Shown here piece by piece: positions 51,081 through 60,857 of a DNA stretch of 64,000 bases. The stretch lies in assembly GCA_963663265.2 (NCBI GenBank), contig CAXXXM010000002.1:1736001-1800000 (forward strand), written 5' to 3'. A program made the position numbers and the translations under genes. The DNA comes from JAEXOD01 sp963663265. Lineage in GTDB: Bacteria; Bacteroidota; Ignavibacteria; Ignavibacteriales; Melioribacteraceae. Position 1 is the first letter of the stretch. Each line of letters opens with the position of its first letter. The notes beneath the pieces were generated by a model. It worked only from the letters and a program-made list of their open reading frames with translations. It had not been told where the DNA came from and ran no database searches.

Positions 51081-53696
51081 CTATTTGTTAAAAATAATTT
51101 TCCCTCTGTTATCAACATCAATATTAATAGTATCTCCATTTTCAAAATTACCCATTAATAATTGAGAAGCCAGAGGATTTGCAATATAACGCTGAATAGT
51201 TCGTTTAAGAGGGCGAGCACCAAAGGTAATATCGTAGCCTACTTGAAGTAATAAATCTTTAACGGAATCTGTGACAGATAGTCTTAGATTTTTTGCGGCT
51301 AAACTTTTACTTAGAATATTTAATTGTATATCAATAATTTGTTTTAATTCAGATTTTAATAAAGGTTTAAACATTACAATTTCATCAATTCTGTTTAAGA
51401 ATTCAGGTCTTATCGACTGTTTGAGCAATTCAGTAATTTGCACTCTCATCTCGCCAAGAATAGAAGAGTAATTATCTTCGTTTATTAAATCTAATTTTTC
51501 TTGGATTAAATGCGAGCCTAAATTACTTGTCATAATAATTATAGTGTTTTTAAAGTTAACAGTACGTCCTTGATTATCGGTTAATCTGCCATCTTCAAGA
51601 ACTTGCAGTAAAACATTAAAAACTTCGGAATGTGCTTTTTCAATTTCATCTAATAATACAACAGAATAAGGATGTCTTCTAACAGCTTCGGTTAATTGTC
51701 CCCCTTCTTCGTAACCAACATATCCCGGAGGAGCCCCAATTAATCGAGAAACAGAAAACTTTTCCATATATTCACTCATATCAATTCTAACCATAGCATG
51801 TTCATCGTTAAATAAAAAGCCGGCTAAAGCTCTTGCCAATTCAGTTTTACCAACTCCTGTTGTTCCAATGAATATGAATGAGCCTATTGGTCGATTTGTG
51901 TCTTGTAAGCCTGCTCTGCTTCGTCTAATAGCATTTGCAACCGCTTGAACGGCATCGTCCTGTCCAACAACACGTTTGTGCAATTCATCTTCTAATTTAA
52001 GTAGTTTGATTCTTTCGCTTTCCAACATTCTGGAAACAGGAATACCTGTCCATTTTGCAATTACTTCAGCAATATCTTCTGCATCAACTTCTTCTTTAAG
52101 CATTCTATTATTTTTTTGAATTTCGCTTAATTCGTCAGTTTTACTTTTTAAGTTTTTTTCAGTTTCAAGCAAGGTGCCGTAACGTAATTCAGCAACTTTG
52201 CCAAAATTTCCTTCTCGTTCAAATTTCTCTGCGGTAGTTTTAATATTTTCAATTTTACTTTTTAATTGTCTAATTGAAGTAATAAGTTCCTTTTCTAACT
52301 GCCAATGGCTCCTTAAACTTGCTTTTTGTTCGTTAAGATTACTCAGTTCCAAATTAAGCTCGGAAAGCCGTTTTACGCTGTCAGAATCATGTTCGCGTTT
52401 TAATGCTTCTTTTTCAATTTCCAACTGTTTTAATTTTCTTTCAACATTGTCTAATTCTTCAGGTAAAGAATCAATTTCAATTCGTAATTTAGAAGCAGCC
52501 TCATCAACTAAATCAATAGCTTTGTCGGGCAAGAATCTATCAGTAATATATCGAGTAGAAAGTTGTACGGCAGCAACAATGGCACCATCGGTAATTCTAA
52601 CACCATGGTGAATTTCATATTTATCTTTTAATCCACGTAAAATAGAAATACTATCCTCTTCATTAGGTTCAGAAACTAAAACGGGTTGAAAACGTCTTTC
52701 AAGAGCAGCATCTTTTTCTATATATTTTTTATATTCATTAAGTGTTGTTGCTCCAATTGTATGAAGTTCGCCACGAGCTAAAGCAGGTTTTAAAATGTTT
52801 GCTGCATCCATAGCTCCATCGGTTCTACCGGCACCAACAAGTTGATGAATTTCATCAATAAATAGAATTATTTCACCATTGGAATCTTGAACTTCTTTAA
52901 TTACAGCTTTCATTCTTTCTTCAAATTGACCCCTAAATTGAGCCCCAGCAACCAAAGCACCTAAATCGAGAGCTATAATACTTTTTGTTTTAAGGTTTTC
53001 GGGAACATCACCGGAAATTATTCGATGGGCAATACCTTCAGCAATTGCAGTTTTACCAACACCGGGTTCGCCAATTAATAAGGGATTGTTTTTTGTACGT
53101 CGCGAAAGAACTTGAAGCACTCTTCTAATTTCTTCATCACGTCCAATAACAGGATCTAACTTTCCACGCTTAGCTAAATCGTTTAAATTACGACCATATT
53201 TTTTAAGTGATTGATAATTCTCTTCGGCCGTTTGTGAAGTTACTCTTTGATTTCCTCTAACATCTTTTAATGCTGTTAGAACAAGCTCGTGTGATAATCC
53301 TAAATCACGCAAAAGCTGCCCGGCATTTCCACTATCGGAAACAATTGCCAGCAAAAGGTGTTCGGTTGAAATAAATTCATCCTTAAGGTTTTTTGTTTCT
53401 TGTGCAGCGGCATCAAAAACTTTGGATGTTTTAATGGAAAACTGTTGGTCGCCAACACCGGCACCAGAAACTTTTGGAAGTTTTTCTAAATAATAACCGA
53501 CTTTAAGTTTTACTTGACTTAAATTAATTCCGGCTTTTTGTAAAATAGAGACAGTAACACACGATTCATCTTGAATCATTGAAGCTAATAAGTGTTCGGG
53601 TTCAATAATTTGATTATTATAATTTTGTGCAATTTCAATAGAAGTTTGCACAACTTCTTGTGCTTTAACTGTAAATAAATTAAAATCTATTGCCAT
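51081..53696 (-). CDS. clpB: ClpB protein disaggregase (Hsp100)
   Basis: The start is the ATG at 53696, because GAGGT lies eight bases upstream; the frame extends further only through the ribosome-binding site. The 871-residue protein has the Clp N domain (about 1-145), AAA1 with GEPGVGKT and DEIHQLVGAG, the ClpB middle coiled coil (about 405-520, Leu/Glu/Lys-rich), AAA2 with GTTGVGKTELA, and the C-terminal D2-small domain. The pore loop GAQFRGQFEERMKAV is present. It rescues aggregated proteins together with DnaK in the cytoplasm. It has the usual full length. It is transcribed divergently from a cold-shock gene, with 304 bases between. Confidence 0.97.
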   Translation of the reverse strand: MAIDFNLFTVKAQEVVQTSIEIAQNYNNQIIEPEHLLASMIQDESCVTVSILQKAGINLSQVKLKVGYYLEKLPKVSGAGVGDQQFSIKTSKVFDAAAQETKNLKDEFISTEHLLLAIVSDSGNAGQLLRDLGLSHELVLTALKDVRGNQRVTSQTAEENYQSLKKYGRNLNDLAKRGKLDPVIGRDEEIRRVLQVLSRRTKNNPLLIGEPGVGKTAIAEGIAHRIISGDVPENLKTKSIIALDLGALVAGAQFRGQFEERMKAVIKEVQDSNGEIILFIDEIHQLVGAGRTDGAMDAANILKPALARGELHTIGATTLNEYKKYIEKDAALERRFQPVLVSEPNEEDSISILRGLKDKYEIHHGVRITDGAIVAAVQLSTRYITDRFLPDKAIDLVDEAASKLRIEIDSLPEELDNVERKLKQLEIEKEALKREHDSDSVKRLSELNLELSNLNEQKASLRSHWQLEKELITSIRQLKSKIENIKTTAEKFEREGNFGKVAELRYGTLLETEKNLKSKTDELSEIQKNNRMLKEEVDAEDIAEVIAKWTGIPVSRMLESERIKLLKLEDELHKRVVGQDDAVQAVANAIRRSRAGLQDTNRPIGSFIFIGTTGVGKTELARALAGFLFNDEHAMVRIDMSEYMEKFSVSRLIGAPPGYVGYEEGGQLTEAVRRHPYSVVLLDEIEKAHSEVFNVLLQVLEDGRLTDNQGRTVNFKNTIIIMTSNLGSHLIQEKLDLINEDNYSSILGEMRVQITELLKQSIRPEFLNRIDEIVMFKPLLKSELKQIIDIQLNILSKSLAAKNLRLSVTDSVKDLLLQVGYDITFGARPLKRTIQRYIANPLASQLLMGNFENGDTINIDVDNRGKIIFNK

Positions 53697-54000
53697 ATTT
53701 TTATACCTCAAAAATTTTTTGCACCCATTGAAATTTAAAAGATGAACACTAAAAATATAAACAAATCAACGTAGTGCACTTATAAATACAAAAATTTTAC
53801 AATAAATCAATACAAAAGTTTCTAATTTTGATATAAATCACAAAAATTTATATTTATTTATTTGCTTTTTAAATAATAATTAAGCATTTTGCATATAGAG
53901 AGCAGTTGTACTAGGCTGTTGGACTTTTGAGATATTAGTTTTTATGGTATTAGTCGCTTTGCTCAATTTAAGTAATAAGTAATAATTAGGAGTACCACAA
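53697..54000. promoter_or_regulatory. Divergent control region of clpB and the cold-shock gene
   Basis: These 304 bases hold no gene. The left part is very AT-rich and should carry the clpB promoter. The right part, from about 53890, is less AT-rich and reads as an untranslated leader for the cold-shock gene, ending in TAGGAGTACCACAA before the ATG. Long structured leaders are typical of CspA-type mRNAs; no specific thermosensor fold was established here. Confidence 0.45.
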
Positions 54001-54213
54001 ATGGCAGAGCGTGAAACAGGAACCGTAAAGTGGTTTAACGCTGCAAAAGGTTTCGGTTTTATCGAGCGCAGTAAAGGTGACGACGTATTCGTTCATTTTT
54101 CATCTATTAAAGGCGATGGATATCGTACTTTAGAAGAAGGTGTAAAAGTTATGTTTACAGTTGGCCAAGGACAAAAAGGTCCACAAGCGCAAGATGTTGA
54201 AGTTGTGAAATAA
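54001..54213 (+). CDS. Cold-shock domain protein
   Basis: The 70-residue protein is a single cold-shock domain. RNP1 is KGFGFIE and RNP2 is VFVHFSSI, in the order TGTVKWFNAAKGFGFIERSKGDDVFVHFSS, with the closing EGVKVMFTVGQGQKGPQAQDVEVV. It binds single-stranded RNA and DNA and melts RNA structure. A TAGGAG ribosome-binding site lies upstream, a long leader precedes it, and a terminator follows directly, so it is monocistronic. Its codon use is less AT-rich than its neighbours, as expected for a highly expressed gene. Confidence 0.97.
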   Translation: MAERETGTVKWFNAAKGFGFIERSKGDDVFVHFSSIKGDGYRTLEEGVKVMFTVGQGQKGPQAQDVEVVK

Positions 54214-54234
54214 TTTTTAAGTTATACGCAACAG

Positions 54235-54264
54235 AAAGCGGCTCTTTAGCCGCTTTTTTTTTGC
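54235..54264 (+). terminator. Rho-independent terminator of the cold-shock gene
   Basis: AAAGCGGCT-CTTT-AGCCGCTTT followed by TTTTTT gives a nine-pair hairpin with a strong T run, 21 bases after the stop codon. Confidence 0.95.
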
Positions 54265-54273
54265 TTAAAATTT

Positions 54274-55722
54274 CTATCGGTTTTTATTTGATAATAATTT
54301 TTTGTATTGTTCAACAAAAGTATTATAACAATCCATAACGTGTTTTTCTTCAACTCTAAGACTTGAAATAACAACCCTGATAATTACATTTCCATTAATT
54401 TTTGTGTGTGATAAAAAGAATTTTCCAGTATCGTTTACTTTATCAATTAAATCTAAATTAAAATTATTAATGGTTTCAACTTCATTACAATTGGGAATTA
54501 ATGCTCTAAAACATATTGTAGTAACAGGCATAGGAGCCATTCGTTCAAATATTGGATTGTTTTCAATTAATGTTTTGAAAATATCAGCTAATCGAAAATG
54601 TTCTTTAATTCTGTTTTGAATCCCCTCTACTCCAAAATAACTAATAATAAACCACAACTTCAAAGCACGGAATCTTCTTCCTAATTGAATACCGTAATCC
54701 ATACTATTTTCAACTTGATCATCAATGTTAGAACGAAGATATTCGGGAATTATTGAAAAAGCATCTTTTAGATAATGTTTTTCTTTAATAAACAACAAGC
54801 TCAAATCCGTTGGAGTAAACATCCATTTGTGGGGATTAACAACAATTGAATCAGCCAGCTCAACACCATTTAACAAATGTTTGTATTCATCAGCAATTGC
54901 AGCAATGCCGGCATGTGCACTATCAACATGGAGCCAGATATTATATTTTTTACATATTGAAGAAACACTAATAACATCATCAATTGAAGTAACAGCAGTT
55001 GTACCAATAGTTGCAACAGCAGCCATTGGAATCAAATTGTTCTGTAAGTCTTTTTTTATTGTCTCTTCAAGTTCAGTTAAATCAATTTCATAATTGTTGT
55101 TCGATTTAATTTTTCTTATTTTTCTGATTCCAAGTGCTAATGCTCCTTTTTCTGCTGAGGAATGAGTGTGCTCTGATATATATACGGTAAAGGAATTAAT
55201 GTTCAAATCGTAATTTTTATTATCCTGAAAAACTTTTTCGCGTGCTGCAGCAAGTGCATGAAATGTGCTAACTGAAGCAGTATCGTATATTATTCCCCAA
55301 AATGCATTTGGCAGACCTAACATTTGTTTCATCCAATTAACAACGACTGTTTCCAGTTCTGTATTTATTGGAGAAGATTTCCAAACCATTCCGTTTGTAT
55401 TTAGGGCTGCTGTTAAAAATTCTGCTAATATACCTGGTCCGCTTGAAGTGGAATTAAAATATGCCATAAAACCTGGGTGGTTCCAATGGGTTGCATTGTT
55501 AAAAATTTTTGGTTCAATTGAACTTAATAGTTCGGAAAAATCAACTGCAGTTTGTGGAGGTTCTGCCGAAAAGTGTTTATAACAATCTCCCGGTGCTATT
55601 TTTGGCAAAACAGGATATTTTTCGATGTTATATAAGTAATCAGTAATTATCTTTGTCAATTTACTACTAAATTCTAAAAATTCATCTTTTGGCATATCAC
55701 CAAGATTAAAATTATTTTTCAT
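54274..55722 (-). CDS. PLP-dependent aromatic-L-amino-acid decarboxylase (group II)
   Basis: The 482-residue protein is a group II decarboxylase of the DDC/tyrosine decarboxylase type. The N-terminal THWNHPGFMAYF (78-89) is the family's substrate-entry motif. His187 in SEHTHSS stacks on the cofactor, Asp267 in HVDSAHAG binds the pyridine nitrogen, and Lys299 in NPHKWM forms the Schiff base. LGRRFRALKLWF follows as in DDC. It removes CO2 from an aromatic amino acid (Phe, Tyr, Trp or Dopa; not decidable here) in the cytoplasm. No amine transporter is adjacent. Its stop is close to the terminator of the cold-shock gene. Confidence 0.88.
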   Translation of the reverse strand: MKNNFNLGDMPKDEFLEFSSKLTKIITDYLYNIEKYPVLPKIAPGDCYKHFSAEPPQTAVDFSELLSSIEPKIFNNATHWNHPGFMAYFNSTSSGPGILAEFLTAALNTNGMVWKSSPINTELETVVVNWMKQMLGLPNAFWGIIYDTASVSTFHALAAAREKVFQDNKNYDLNINSFTVYISEHTHSSAEKGALALGIRKIRKIKSNNNYEIDLTELEETIKKDLQNNLIPMAAVATIGTTAVTSIDDVISVSSICKKYNIWLHVDSAHAGIAAIADEYKHLLNGVELADSIVVNPHKWMFTPTDLSLLFIKEKHYLKDAFSIIPEYLRSNIDDQVENSMDYGIQLGRRFRALKLWFIISYFGVEGIQNRIKEHFRLADIFKTLIENNPIFERMAPMPVTTICFRALIPNCNEVETINNFNLDLIDKVNDTGKFFLSHTKINGNVIIRVVISSLRVEEKHVMDCYNTFVEQYKKLLSNKNR

Positions 55723-55800
55723 GCTTAATCCAATAAATAAAAATATTATTAGTTAAATTTATTAAATTTGAATATTAATTAATAGGAATAATAGAATACA

Positions 55801-58719
55801 ATGAGAAAAATATTGTTGTTTGTTGTGATGGGTTTATGTTTTACAAGTCTAAAGGGTCAAATAAATCACTATTTAAGTAAAGATTTAAATTTGTTATTTA
55901 TAGAGAGGGGTTATTCTTACATTATTCCTTATACTGCAAGCACTTTTGATAATGCAATGAGTTTCCATAAAAAGTTTTGGGATTATACACCAAGTGAAGA
56001 CGTTACAATTTTATTAAATGATTTTTCAGATGTTGGAAATGGAGGTACACTTGTAATTCCTTGGAATTTTATTTCGGCAAATATTGCTCCATTTGAATAC
56101 ACATTTGATATAATGCCGGCAAACGAAAGACTGCAATGGTTAATGAGTCATGAATTGGCACATGTAGTTATGTGCGATAAGGCTTCATCAACAGATAAAT
56201 TTTATAGAAGTATATTAGGGGGGAAAACAATCCCAGAACAGGAAAATCCTGTAACAATGCTTTACAGTTATTTAACAACTCCACGCTGGTACTCGCCACG
56301 CTGGTATCATGAAGGAATTGCAGTCTTTATGGAAACATGGATGTCTGGTGGAATGGGGCGTGTGTTAGGTGGTTATGATGAAATGGTTTTTAGAACTATG
56401 GTATTGGATAGCTCTTATTTTTATAGAGTTGTAGGGTTGGAATCTGAAGGAACAACAATAGATTTTCAAGTAGGGGTAAATTCATATTTATATGGAACCA
56501 GATTTGTTAGTTATTTAGCTAACAAATATGGGGTTGATAAAGTAAGAGACTTTTATAACAGAACAGAGGATTCAAAAAGGTTTTATGCCTCGCAATTTGA
56601 AAATGTTTTTAACGTAGACGTAGAAGATGAGTGGGAAAACTGGATATCATTTGAAAAAGATTTTCAAAATAAAAATTTAGAATTAATTAGGAAAAATCCT
56701 GTATCAAAATTTAAGCAAATTACAAAAAACAACTTAGGTTCTGTATCACGTCCTTATTACGATAAAGAGACAAGAAGTATAGTTGCAGCCATAAACCATC
56801 CAAAAAACTTAGCCAGAATATGTAAAATAAATATTGATAATGGGGAAATTGCAAAAATTACAGATGTTAATAGTCCTAATTTGTATTTTGTTACAAATAT
56901 CGCTTATGATGATTCAACAAGACAAGTGTTCTTTTCAGAAAACAACTCGGATTGGAGAAATTTAAATGTTTGTGATATCAATGGGAATGATAGAGAGGAA
57001 TTGATTGAATATTGCCGTACGGGTGACTTTGTAATTAATAAAGCTGACCATACATTATGGGGAGTCCAAACAAACAATGGAAGAACGATGATTGTTTATG
57101 CCAAACCGCCATATAATGAATTTAATACGGTTTATGCAATAACGTTTGGTACAAGCATTTTTGACTTAGATGTTTCTGCTGATGGAGCAAAACTATCCTG
57201 TACTATGAGTAAAGTATCGGGTGAGCAAGAACTTGTTTATTTTAATATTGATTCGTTAAAGATGGGTTCTCAAAATTTTAACAAAGTATATGAATTTGAG
57301 GATAATTCGGCCTCAAATTTTATGTTTACGCCTGATGGTAAATATTTAATAGGTACATCATATTATACCGGAGTATCCAACGTATATAGAATTAATGTAG
57401 AAACAAAAGAATTAGAAATATTAACAAATTCTGAAACAGGTTATTTCAGACCATTGCCAATATCCAATGATTCGCTTGTAGTTTTTAAGTATACAACAGA
57501 AGGTTTAACTCCGGAATTAATGAAAATAGCACCGTTAGAAGATGTTAATTCAATAAATTATTTGGGACAAAAAGTAATTGAGAAAAATCCGGAAGTAGAA
57601 AGCTGGATGCTTCCACCACCACGGGAATTGGGGAAAGATGAAGTGAAAGAAGAAAAATACGGTTTTATTAAAGAAACACGATTTTCTTCAGCTTATCCGA
57701 TTGTTCAAGGATATAAAGATTATGCAGCTTTTGGGTATCAAATTAAATTTATGGATCCAGTTGGACTGAGTGCGTTTAACATGTCAGTTTTGTATTCTCC
57801 AAATAAATTAATTGAGAAAAAACAAAGAATACATGCAGCTGCAAGCTATAAATATTGGGACTGGACATTTAGCGGTTCATATAATAAGACTGATTTTTAT
57901 GATTTGTTTGGTCCAACAAAAACAAGCAGGGCGGGATATGAGTATTCAATTCAATATAAACATATTATAAATGCTTTTAGACCTTATAGTTTTGATTATA
58001 GAATAAAACTTGCCGGTTATGGTGATTTAGAAACTATTCCAGGTTATCAAAATGTGGCAGCAAGTTACTCTAAGCTTTATTCAGGTTTGTTAAACTTAAG
58101 TTATAGTAAACTGAGGAAATCAATAGGAGCAATTGAATACGAACAGGGATATGTATTTAATTTGTATGGATTAAATTATTTTGTAAACGAAAAACATTTT
58201 CCCAAAGTATATACTACATTAGACTTTGGAACATTGCTTCCATTTAAAAATTCCGCAATTTGGTTAAGAACTGCAGCAGGTCATTCATTTGGTATTACCG
58301 GAAATGCTTTTGATAATTTTTACTTTGGAGGTTTTGGCAATAATTATGTTGATTACCAGAATGTACAAAGATATAGAGATTTTGAAAGTTTTCCCGGCTT
58401 AGAAATTAATGAAGTGGGAAGTAAAAATTTTGCCAAAGGGACATTAGAGTTAAATTTATCCCCAATTAGATTTAGAAAATTTGGATTCTTAAGTTTTTAT
58501 ACCACATATATGCGTTTTTCGTTGTTTGGTATGGCTTTGGCAACAAATATTGATGAAAAAAGCTTAAATAGAAATATGTTTAATTACGGGGCACAGGTTG
58601 ATTTTGAATTAGTGTTGTTTTCATTATTAAAATCTAATCTTTCTTTTGGTTACGCCCGAGCACATGAAAAAGGTTTTGTACCAAAAGATGAATTTATGAT
58701 ATCGCTAAAACTATTATGA
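55801..58719 (+). CDS. Exported gluzincin-like peptidase with propeller and outer-membrane barrel
   Basis: The 972-residue protein has a signal peptide (cleavage near LKG-QI). Residues about 40-290 are a peptidase MA-like domain with the zinc motif HELAH (117-121) and a downstream WYHEGIAVFMETW that supplies the third ligand Glu, as in gluzincins. Residues about 300-590 are TolB-like propeller blades (SADGAKLSCTM, FMFTPDGKYLIGTSYYTG). The last 350 residues are beta-strand rich (AAFGYQIKF, YEYSIQYKH, ending DEFMISLKLL) like a surface-antigen barrel. So the chain probably forms an outer-membrane protein with an attached peptidase. It is alone between a divergent decarboxylase gene and the aromatic-pathway gene. 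Confidence 0.75.
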   Translation: MRKILLFVVMGLCFTSLKGQINHYLSKDLNLLFIERGYSYIIPYTASTFDNAMSFHKKFWDYTPSEDVTILLNDFSDVGNGGTLVIPWNFISANIAPFEYTFDIMPANERLQWLMSHELAHVVMCDKASSTDKFYRSILGGKTIPEQENPVTMLYSYLTTPRWYSPRWYHEGIAVFMETWMSGGMGRVLGGYDEMVFRTMVLDSSYFYRVVGLESEGTTIDFQVGVNSYLYGTRFVSYLANKYGVDKVRDFYNRTEDSKRFYASQFENVFNVDVEDEWENWISFEKDFQNKNLELIRKNPVSKFKQITKNNLGSVSRPYYDKETRSIVAAINHPKNLARICKINIDNGEIAKITDVNSPNLYFVTNIAYDDSTRQVFFSENNSDWRNLNVCDINGNDREELIEYCRTGDFVINKADHTLWGVQTNNGRTMIVYAKPPYNEFNTVYAITFGTSIFDLDVSADGAKLSCTMSKVSGEQELVYFNIDSLKMGSQNFNKVYEFEDNSASNFMFTPDGKYLIGTSYYTGVSNVYRINVETKELEILTNSETGYFRPLPISNDSLVVFKYTTEGLTPELMKIAPLEDVNSINYLGQKVIEKNPEVESWMLPPPRELGKDEVKEEKYGFIKETRFSSAYPIVQGYKDYAAFGYQIKFMDPVGLSAFNMSVLYSPNKLIEKKQRIHAAASYKYWDWTFSGSYNKTDFYDLFGPTKTSRAGYEYSIQYKHIINAFRPYSFDYRIKLAGYGDLETIPGYQNVAASYSKLYSGLLNLSYSKLRKSIGAIEYEQGYVFNLYGLNYFVNEKHFPKVYTTLDFGTLLPFKNSAIWLRTAAGHSFGITGNAFDNFYFGGFGNNYVDYQNVQRYRDFESFPGLEINEVGSKNFAKGTLELNLSPIRFRKFGFLSFYTTYMRFSLFGMALATNIDEKSLNRNMFNYGAQVDFELVLFSLLKSNLSFGYARAHEKGFVPKDEFMISLKLL

Positions 58720-58811
58720 TAATAAATAAAAGCAGATATTTTATCATTTAATATTGCTTGATTTATTTGTAAATTAATATTTATAATTTTAAATATTTAT
58801 ACATTGTACAT

Positions 58812-60857
58812 ATGAAAGAAATAAGAGAAAAAATAACTGAATTAGATGAGCAATTATTAAAGTTACTTTCAGACAGAAGAAAACTTAGTATTGAAGTAAT
58901 TAAATATAAAGAGCTGACATCATCACCTATTAGGGATAAGGATAGGGAAGAAGAATTATTAGGCACTTTAATAAAAGATGGGAAGAAAGTTGGGTTAGAT
59001 GCCAACTATATTACCAAAGTGTTTTACGAAATTATTGAAGATTCTGTCCGCTTACAAAATCATTACCTTGTTAAAATGGACGTTCCTGAAACAAATGGAA
59101 AAAGAATCATTAGAACAGCAATACAAGGAGTTGAAGGATCTTACAGCTCGTTAGCGGCACACAAATTTTTTGCACGTGAGGAAGCCGAACTTGAGTTTAT
59201 TGGTAAACAGACTTTTGATGAAGTTGTTAGAGCAGTTGAAACAGGTGAAGCAGATTACGCAATGCTTCCAATTGAAAATACAACATCAGGTGGTATAAAT
59301 GAAGTTTATGATGCTCTTTTACATACAACTTTATATATTGTTGGTGAAGAAAAATTTCATGTAAAGCATTGTTTGGTTGCAAATGAAGAAATTCCAATTA
59401 ATAGAATAAAAACAATAATTGCTCATGTTCAGCCCGTTGCCCAATGCAGTAAGTTTTTGGCTACACTACCACATGTAAAAATTGATTATTATCCTGATAC
59501 AGCATTATCCGTACAAAAAGTAAAAGAAGACGGTTTGTTGGATACTGCGGCTATTGCAAGTGAAGAAGCAGCAAGAATATATGGATTAAAAATTATCCGA
59601 ACAAATATTGCTAACCAATCACAAAATTATACTCGATTTTTAGTTGCAGCCCGTAAGCCGATTGAAGTTGATTTAAGAATACCATGTAAAACTTCGTTAG
59701 TTATGGCAACAGACCAAAAGCCCGGTGCTTTAGTTGATGCTTTGATGGTTTTTAGAAAGTTTAATGTTAATTTAACAAAATTAGAATCACGTCCAATACT
59801 TGGGAACCCGTGGGAAGAAATGTTCTATTTGGATTTTGAAGGGAATATCAAAGATCCGATAATTCAAGAGATGCTTGACAAATTAGGTTCACTAACACGA
59901 TTATTTAAGGTGCTTGGTTCGTATGTATCACCTGATTTAGATAGAACCAAAATGGATTTAAGCAAATTTACTGTTTCGGAAAATGAAGAAACTACTGAAA
60001 AGCAAATTGGAATTGAAGAAGCAGTCCCCGCTGTTGAAGCTGCTCCTGTTAAGAAAAAATCTTCAAAAAGTTATAAAGTTGCAAGCCGTGAATACAAAAG
60101 CGAAGATACAATAATAAAAGTTAAAGGAATTGAAATTGGTGGTGATTCTTTTGTTGTTATTGCCGGTCCTTGTTCGGTTGAATCACATCAACAAGTACTT
60201 GATTGTGCTTCACATTTAAAAGAAACAGGTGGACATATTTTACGCGGGGGATGTTTTAAGCCCCGAACATCGCCATATAGTTTTCAAGGTTTAGGTTTTG
60301 AAGGATTAAACTATCTTGCTGAAGCAGGTCAAGTATATGATATGCCAATTATTACAGAAGTATTAGCTCCTGAACAAATTAGTGAAGTGGCAAAATACTC
60401 GGATATTATCCAAGTTGGTGCTCGTAACATGCAAAACTTTGCATTATTAAAAGAAGTTGGAAGAACATACCGCCCTGTTTTGCTAAAACGTGGATTGATG
60501 TCCTCAATTGATGAATTGCTGAATGCAGCTGAATATATTTTAAGTCAAGGCAATAGACAAGTTATTTTGTGTGAACGTGGAATAAGAACTTTTGAAACGG
60601 CAACAAGAAACACACTTGATTTAAGTGCAGTTCCTGTATTAAAAGAATTAACCCATCTGCCAATTATTGTTGACCCATCACATGCGTTAGGACAAAGGAA
60701 TTTGGTTACACCACTTGCAAAAGCAGCAAAAGTTGTTGGTGCCCATGGAATTATGATAGAATTTCACCCGGATCCCGATCATGCAAAAAGCGATGGTGAA
60801 CAATCGCTAACATTTGACCAGTTTGGTAATATGATGCGTGAATTAAATAAATTATAA
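58812..60857 (+). CDS. Trifunctional chorismate mutase / prephenate dehydratase / DAHP synthase
   Basis: One 681-residue chain joins three enzymes of aromatic amino acid synthesis. An AroQ chorismate mutase (1-85: REKITELDEQLLKLLSDRRKL) is followed by prephenate dehydratase (about 100-280: GVEGSYSSLAA, IENTTSGG, catalytic NYTRF at 272-276). An ACT regulatory domain comes next (292-375: GALVDAL, and ESRP at 325-328, the phenylalanine-binding motif). After a Pro/Ala/Lys linker (385-430) comes a type I-beta DAHP synthase (about 432-681: GPCSVES, RGGCFKPRTSPYSFQG, DPSHALGQR, HGIMIEFHPDP). It thus makes DAHP, the first pathway product, and converts chorismate to phenylpyruvate. Each part keeps its key residues. 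Confidence 0.93.
   Translation: MKEIREKITELDEQLLKLLSDRRKLSIEVIKYKELTSSPIRDKDREEELLGTLIKDGKKVGLDANYITKVFYEIIEDSVRLQNHYLVKMDVPETNGKRIIRTAIQGVEGSYSSLAAHKFFAREEAELEFIGKQTFDEVVRAVETGEADYAMLPIENTTSGGINEVYDALLHTTLYIVGEEKFHVKHCLVANEEIPINRIKTIIAHVQPVAQCSKFLATLPHVKIDYYPDTALSVQKVKEDGLLDTAAIASEEAARIYGLKIIRTNIANQSQNYTRFLVAARKPIEVDLRIPCKTSLVMATDQKPGALVDALMVFRKFNVNLTKLESRPILGNPWEEMFYLDFEGNIKDPIIQEMLDKLGSLTRLFKVLGSYVSPDLDRTKMDLSKFTVSENEETTEKQIGIEEAVPAVEAAPVKKKSSKSYKVASREYKSEDTIIKVKGIEIGGDSFVVIAGPCSVESHQQVLDCASHLKETGGHILRGGCFKPRTSPYSFQGLGFEGLNYLAEAGQVYDMPIITEVLAPEQISEVAKYSDIIQVGARNMQNFALLKEVGRTYRPVLLKRGLMSSIDELLNAAEYILSQGNRQVILCERGIRTFETATRNTLDLSAVPVLKELTHLPIIVDPSHALGQRNLVTPLAKAAKVVGAHGIMIEFHPDPDHAKSDGEQSLTFDQFGNMMRELNKL

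Noticed and set aside
52198..52611. Plus-strand frames inside clpB
   Set aside because: Shadows of the clpB coding sequence; the ClpB protein is complete and well conserved.
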